Assembly (NCBI GenBank): GCA_016291725.1
Contig: JAEEYJ010000010.1
Location: forward strand, 1 to 7,282
Direction of reading: 5' to 3'
DNA from: Solobacterium sp.
GTDB taxonomy: Bacteria > Bacillota_I > Bacilli_A > Erysipelotrichales > Erysipelotrichaceae
Length of the DNA stretch: 7,282 bases
Positions 5,767-7,282 of this stretch are shown here, in pieces. Within the stretch, counting starts at the first letter, position 1. Each line of letters opens with the position of its first letter. The notes under the pieces are model-generated. The model saw only the letters and a program-made list of their open reading frames with translations, searched no databases and had not been told where the DNA came from. A program made the position numbers and the translations under genes.

Positions 5767-5782
5767 ATGCCGGCATAATGCC
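5767..5782. repeat. Overlapping inverted repeats ahead of the lipoprotein gene, possible operator
   Basis: The palindrome ATGCCGGCAT (5767-5776) overlaps GGCAT-A-ATGCC (5772-5782), giving three alternating half-sites of the type GGCAT/ATGCC. They lie between the likely transcription start and the ribosome site of the gene ending at 5748. They could be a repressor site or a small leader structure; the sequence alone does not decide. Confidence 0.35.
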
Positions 5783-5789
5783 TGTTAAT

Positions 5790-5818
5790 ACAATACTTGC
5801 AAATCAAACTTTTTTCAA
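5790..5818 (-). promoter_or_regulatory. Promoter of the knuckle-repeat lipoprotein gene
   Basis: On the minus strand a -35 TTGAAA (5813-5818), a 17-bp spacer and a -10 TATTGT (5790-5795) form a reasonable housekeeping promoter. A leader of roughly 35 nt to the ATG at 5748 contains the overlapping inverted repeats. Confidence 0.5.
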
Positions 5819-5834
5819 TACATGCGCTGAACAA

Positions 5835-5863
5835 AGAAAAAGCCCGTATTCGGTACGGGCTTT
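5835..5863 (-). terminator. Terminator of the hsp20 operon
   Basis: A 10-bp stem, AAAGCCCGTA (5839-5848) with TACGGGCTTT (5854-5863), closes a 5-nt loop. On the minus strand it is followed by TTCTTTGTTC after the stem's own T-run. It lies 7 nt after the stop of the second hsp20 gene. Confidence 0.9.
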
Positions 5864-5870
5864 CCGATGA

Positions 5871-6281
5871 TCAGAAGATATCGATGTACTTCTTTTCTTC
5901 TTCCTTCTTTGTCTCCTCGGTAGGAATCTCCAGCGTCAGAATGCCGTCCGCAAGCTTTGCATGGACATCCTTCTCCGTTACATGCTCGCCGACATAGAAG
6001 GTTCTTGAAGATGTACCGCTCCAGCGCTCCTTGCGGATCACTGTGCCCTTCTCGTCCTTTTCTTCCTTGGTTTCATTGTGTTCGGCTGTAATGGTCAGAT
6101 TGCCCCGGTAGAGAGCAATCCGGATGTCTTCCTTCGCATAGCCCGGAACATCTACATCGATGATGTACTTGCCGTCCCTGCGGTGTACATCGGTCTTCAT
6201 CGTGCTTGCTTCATTGCTGGCTGCCGGGAACCAGTCGTCAATCATATCTTCAAATGCTTTTCTTGCCGGAATGTATCTCAT
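5871..6281 (-). CDS. Small heat-shock protein, Hsp20/alpha-crystallin family (second of tandem pair)
   Basis: A 136-residue ATP-independent chaperone that holds unfolding proteins for refolding by DnaK/ClpB-type systems (family knowledge). The alpha-crystallin domain spans about 28-120. It includes the VDVPGYAKEDI strand region, the loop with LTITAEHNE and a charged KEEKDEKG segment, the RTFYVGEHV strand, and the signature A-x-x-x-x-DGILTLEIP (108-120). The oligomerising I-x-I motif is present as IDI (133-135) at the very C-terminus. The frame is open to 6356, but the start is the ATG at 6281. It has AAGGAGGA 7 nt ahead and gives MRYIPA, matching the paralogue's MRYFPA. The gene begins 13 nt after the first hsp20 stop, and its ribosome site overlaps that stop, so expression is coupled. 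It is under the same CIRCE control. Confidence 0.95.
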   Translation of the reverse strand: MRYIPARKAFEDMIDDWFPAASNEASTMKTDVHRRDGKYIIDVDVPGYAKEDIRIALYRGNLTITAEHNETKEEKDEKGTVIRKERWSGTSSRTFYVGEHVTEKDVHAKLADGILTLEIPTEETKKEEEKKYIDIF

Positions 6282-6288
6282 GGTTCTG

Positions 6289-6296
6289 TCCTCCTT
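6289..6296 (-). promoter_or_regulatory. Ribosome site overlapping the upstream hsp20 stop codon
   Basis: AAGGAGGA on the minus strand shares its first two bases with the TAA stop (6295-6297) of the first hsp20 gene and lies 7 nt before the ATG at 6281. It fixes the start of the second gene and suggests translational coupling. Confidence 0.8.
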
Positions 6297-6714
6297 AAAG
6301 AATCTCAATGAATTTCTTCTCTTCTGCAGGCTTCTTCTTCCCTGCAGGTACCGCAAGCTTCAGGATCCCATTGTCCATGCTTGCCTGGATGTCCGCATCC
6401 GTGACTCCGTCTCCAACATAGAAGCTTCTGCTTACACTGCCGGAATGGCGTTCCTGACGGATGACCTGGCCCTTTTCGTTCTTTTCTTCCTTGTTTTCTG
6501 TGTGCTCTGCTGTAATCGTCAGTTCACCGTTGTACAGGGAGATCTTTACATCCTCCTTGGCAAAGCCGGGGAGCTCCATGTTCAGAATGTACTGATCATC
6601 CTTTTTGTAGATGTCCGTCTTGGCGAGCAGCGGTGCACTGACTCTGACGGGAGCGAACATATCCTCAAACAGTTCATCGAACAACGTATTGTTCATTGCA
6701 GGAAAATATCTCAT
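6295..6714 (-). CDS. Small heat-shock protein, Hsp20/alpha-crystallin family (first of tandem pair)
   Basis: This 139-residue small heat-shock protein is a paralogue of the next gene. Its N-terminal arm MRYFPAMNNTLFDELFEDMF is rich in Phe and Met, as is usual for substrate-binding arms. The alpha-crystallin domain spans about 31-123, with MELPGFAKEDVKISL, LTITAEHTE, the charged NKEEKNEKG loop, RSFYVGDGV and the signature DNGILKLAVP (114-123). The C-terminal I-x-I motif is IEI (136-138). The frame is open to 6756, but the ATG at 6714 is chosen: it gives the MRY-PA start shared with the paralogue and has AGAAGG about 8 nt ahead. The extra upstream codons would run into the leader next to the CIRCE operator. 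It is the first gene of the operon, expected to be induced by heat or protein-folding stress through HrcA release. Confidence 0.95.
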   Translation of the reverse strand: MRYFPAMNNTLFDELFEDMFAPVRVSAPLLAKTDIYKKDDQYILNMELPGFAKEDVKISLYNGELTITAEHTENKEEKNEKGQVIRQERHSGSVSRSFYVGDGVTDADIQASMDNGILKLAVPAGKKKPAEEKKFIEIL

Positions 6715-6760
6715 TTTGCTTACCTTCTTTCTCTCTTCACCTACTACTATAATCATCTTT

Positions 6761-6787
6761 TTAGCACTTTCAAGTCCTTAGTGCTAA
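6761..6787. promoter_or_regulatory. CIRCE operator (HrcA binding site)
   Basis: TTAGCACTT (6761-6769), 9 nt, then TAGTGCTAA (6779-6787). The family consensus is TTAGCACTC-N9-GAGTGCTAA. Here 16 of 18 arm positions match with exact 9-nt spacing; only the innermost base of each arm differs. It lies 47 nt upstream of the first hsp20 start and at or just after the likely transcription start, where bound HrcA would block the promoter. Confidence 0.93.
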
Positions 6788-6794
6788 TTCTTTT

Positions 6795-6822
6795 ATGATA
6801 TTTTTGTGAAAACAATAATGAA
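6795..6822 (-). promoter_or_regulatory. Probable promoter of the hsp20 operon
   Basis: On the minus strand the -10 TATCAT (6795-6800) lies 16 bp from a weak -35 TTCATT (6817-6822) in an AT-rich stretch. Transcription would start close to 6788, directly against the CIRCE element, which is a common arrangement. A start downstream of CIRCE using TTGAAA (6768-6773) has too short a spacing to any -10. Confidence 0.4.
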
Positions 6823-6844
6823 AATGCCGCATTGCACGGCATTT
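6818..6844 (-). terminator. Terminator of the metallo-hydrolase gene
   Basis: An 8-bp stem, AAATGCCG (6822-6829) with CGGCATTT (6837-6844), has a 7-nt loop and is followed on the minus strand by TCATTATTGTTTTC. It lies about 40 nt after the stop at 6886-6888. Its left arm abuts the proposed hsp20 -35, so terminator and next promoter are packed together. Confidence 0.75.
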
Positions 6845-6885
6845 ATACACAAATAATGCTTAGCAGACAGTCTTTGTATCTGCCA

Positions 6886-7282
6886 TCAATGAGCCGGATC
6901 AAGAATGACAACACCTGTTGTTTCCGCAGGCTTCACCGTATCTGTACCGGTACGGACAGCTTCCGGGAAGTACTCCTTCACATCATTGATGTGCGCCAGA
7001 ACGCCGTAGCCTGCTCCGTCTGTACGGAAATGCATAAGGATAGCCAGCTTCGGTGAAGTATCCTTGACAATCCGGGCAGCCTGGGCGGCGTCGATCGTAT
7101 AATGCCCGCCGCAGGGAATCATAATCGCGTCACAGCCGGAAAGGCGCTCTGTCTCCTCTTCCGTCAGATCCCTTCCCAGATCTCCGTAATGCGCGATCTT
7201 CATCCCGTTCCCTTCCAGGATATAGATCCGGTTCATCCCGCGCAGTGCTCCGCCCCGGTCATCATGCGGCACCAGCAGATAG
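6886..7282 (-). CDS. Metallo-beta-lactamase-fold metal-dependent hydrolase, N-terminal part beyond the right edge
   Basis: The minus-strand frame runs open to the window edge. About 131 C-terminal codons are visible and end in TGA at 6886-6888. The pattern fits the Lactamase_B_3 branch of the MBL fold: a PHDDRGGALRGMN segment (a metal-ligand His followed by the G-x-x-RG-x-N pattern), then HYGDLGRDLTEEE with the bridging Asp, then IPCGGHYTIDAAQAARIV and a late metal-ligand His in LMHFRTD. This branch includes UPF0173-like and lactonase-like hydrolases; the substrate is unknown and the protein is probably cytoplasmic. The HxHxDH motif should lie beyond the edge. A GTG at 7272 could be mistaken for a start, but the conserved fold clearly begins earlier. 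A hairpin terminator follows at 6822-6844, separating it from the hsp20 operon. Confidence 0.9.
   Translation of the reverse strand, partial: YLLVPHDDRGGALRGMNRIYILEGNGMKIAHYGDLGRDLTEEETERLSGCDAIMIPCGGHYTIDAAQAARIVKDTSPKLAILMHFRTDGAGYGVLAHINDVKEYFPEAVRTGTDTVKPAETTGVVILDPAH

Noticed and set aside
6282..6356. Longer N-terminus for the second Hsp20, beginning upstream at 6356
   Set aside because: The extra codons overlap the first hsp20 gene out of frame, while the ATG at 6281 has an ideal ribosome site and matches the paralogue's start.
6160..6798. 212-residue plus-strand frame with hydrophobic segments across the hsp20 genes
   Set aside because: It is antisense to both hsp20 genes and runs across the CIRCE element. 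The apparent membrane helices are the complement of Glu/Lys-rich codons.
7270..7272. GTG as the start of the metallo-hydrolase
   Set aside because: It falls in the middle of the conserved MBL fold, and the frame stays open to the edge, so the gene continues beyond the window.
1..7282. tRNA, rRNA, CRISPR array, insertion sequence or phage genes
   Set aside because: I found no cloverleaf-like or rRNA-like stretch, no regularly spaced direct repeats, and no transposase, integrase or phage protein pattern on either strand.

Overview
The window looks like ordinary chromosome from an intermediate-GC Firmicute (Bacillota), most likely of the Erysipelotrichales/Clostridia gut type. The grounds are AAGGAGG-type ribosome binding sites, TATAAT-type promoters, lipobox lipoproteins, a family II CBS-type pyrophosphatase, a TIGR04076 protein and an HrcA-type CIRCE operator. 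The taxonomic placement is an inference. I see no insertion sequence, phage gene, CRISPR array, tRNA or rRNA.

Layout, left to right. (1) 1-738, minus strand: a 59-residue unrecognised protein followed after 9 nt by a lipoprotein cut by the left edge. (2) 739-840: divergent promoters. (3) 841-1488, plus strand: a DUF1904/tautomerase-like protein and a small membrane protein 3 nt downstream. (4) 1484-1507: a bidirectional hairpin terminator. (5) 2747-1503, minus strand: a tight three-gene operon (unrecognised 112-aa protein, two-helix membrane-anchored protein, TIGR04076 protein). (6) 2748-2848: a second divergent promoter region. (7) 2849-4477, plus strand: a CBS-DRTGG-DHH-DHHA2 manganese-dependent inorganic pyrophosphatase. 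(8) 4481-4508: a perfect palindromic terminator shared with the convergent rhomboid protease gene. (9) 5059-4508, minus strand: rhomboid protease. (10) 5748-5131, minus strand: a lipoprotein with two cysteine-knuckle repeats. (11) 6714-5871, minus strand: a two-gene Hsp20 operon behind a near-consensus CIRCE element at 6761-6787. (12) 6886-7282, minus strand: the C-terminal part of a metallo-beta-lactamase-fold hydrolase, cut by the right edge.

Most transcription units are short and well punctuated: nearly every one ends in a visible hairpin. The clearest regulatory logic is the heat-shock unit, where HrcA is expected to repress two small heat-shock proteins together. The pyrophosphatase is expected to sense adenine nucleotides through its CBS pair. 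The other units are housekeeping or conserved genes of unknown function, and nothing ties them into one pathway. I find no convincing new multi-gene system. The items most worth a second look are the CIRCE-hsp20-hsp20 arrangement, the uncharacterised operon at 1503-2747, the knuckle-repeat lipoprotein with a possible operator ahead of it, and the small unrecognised gene at 559-738.
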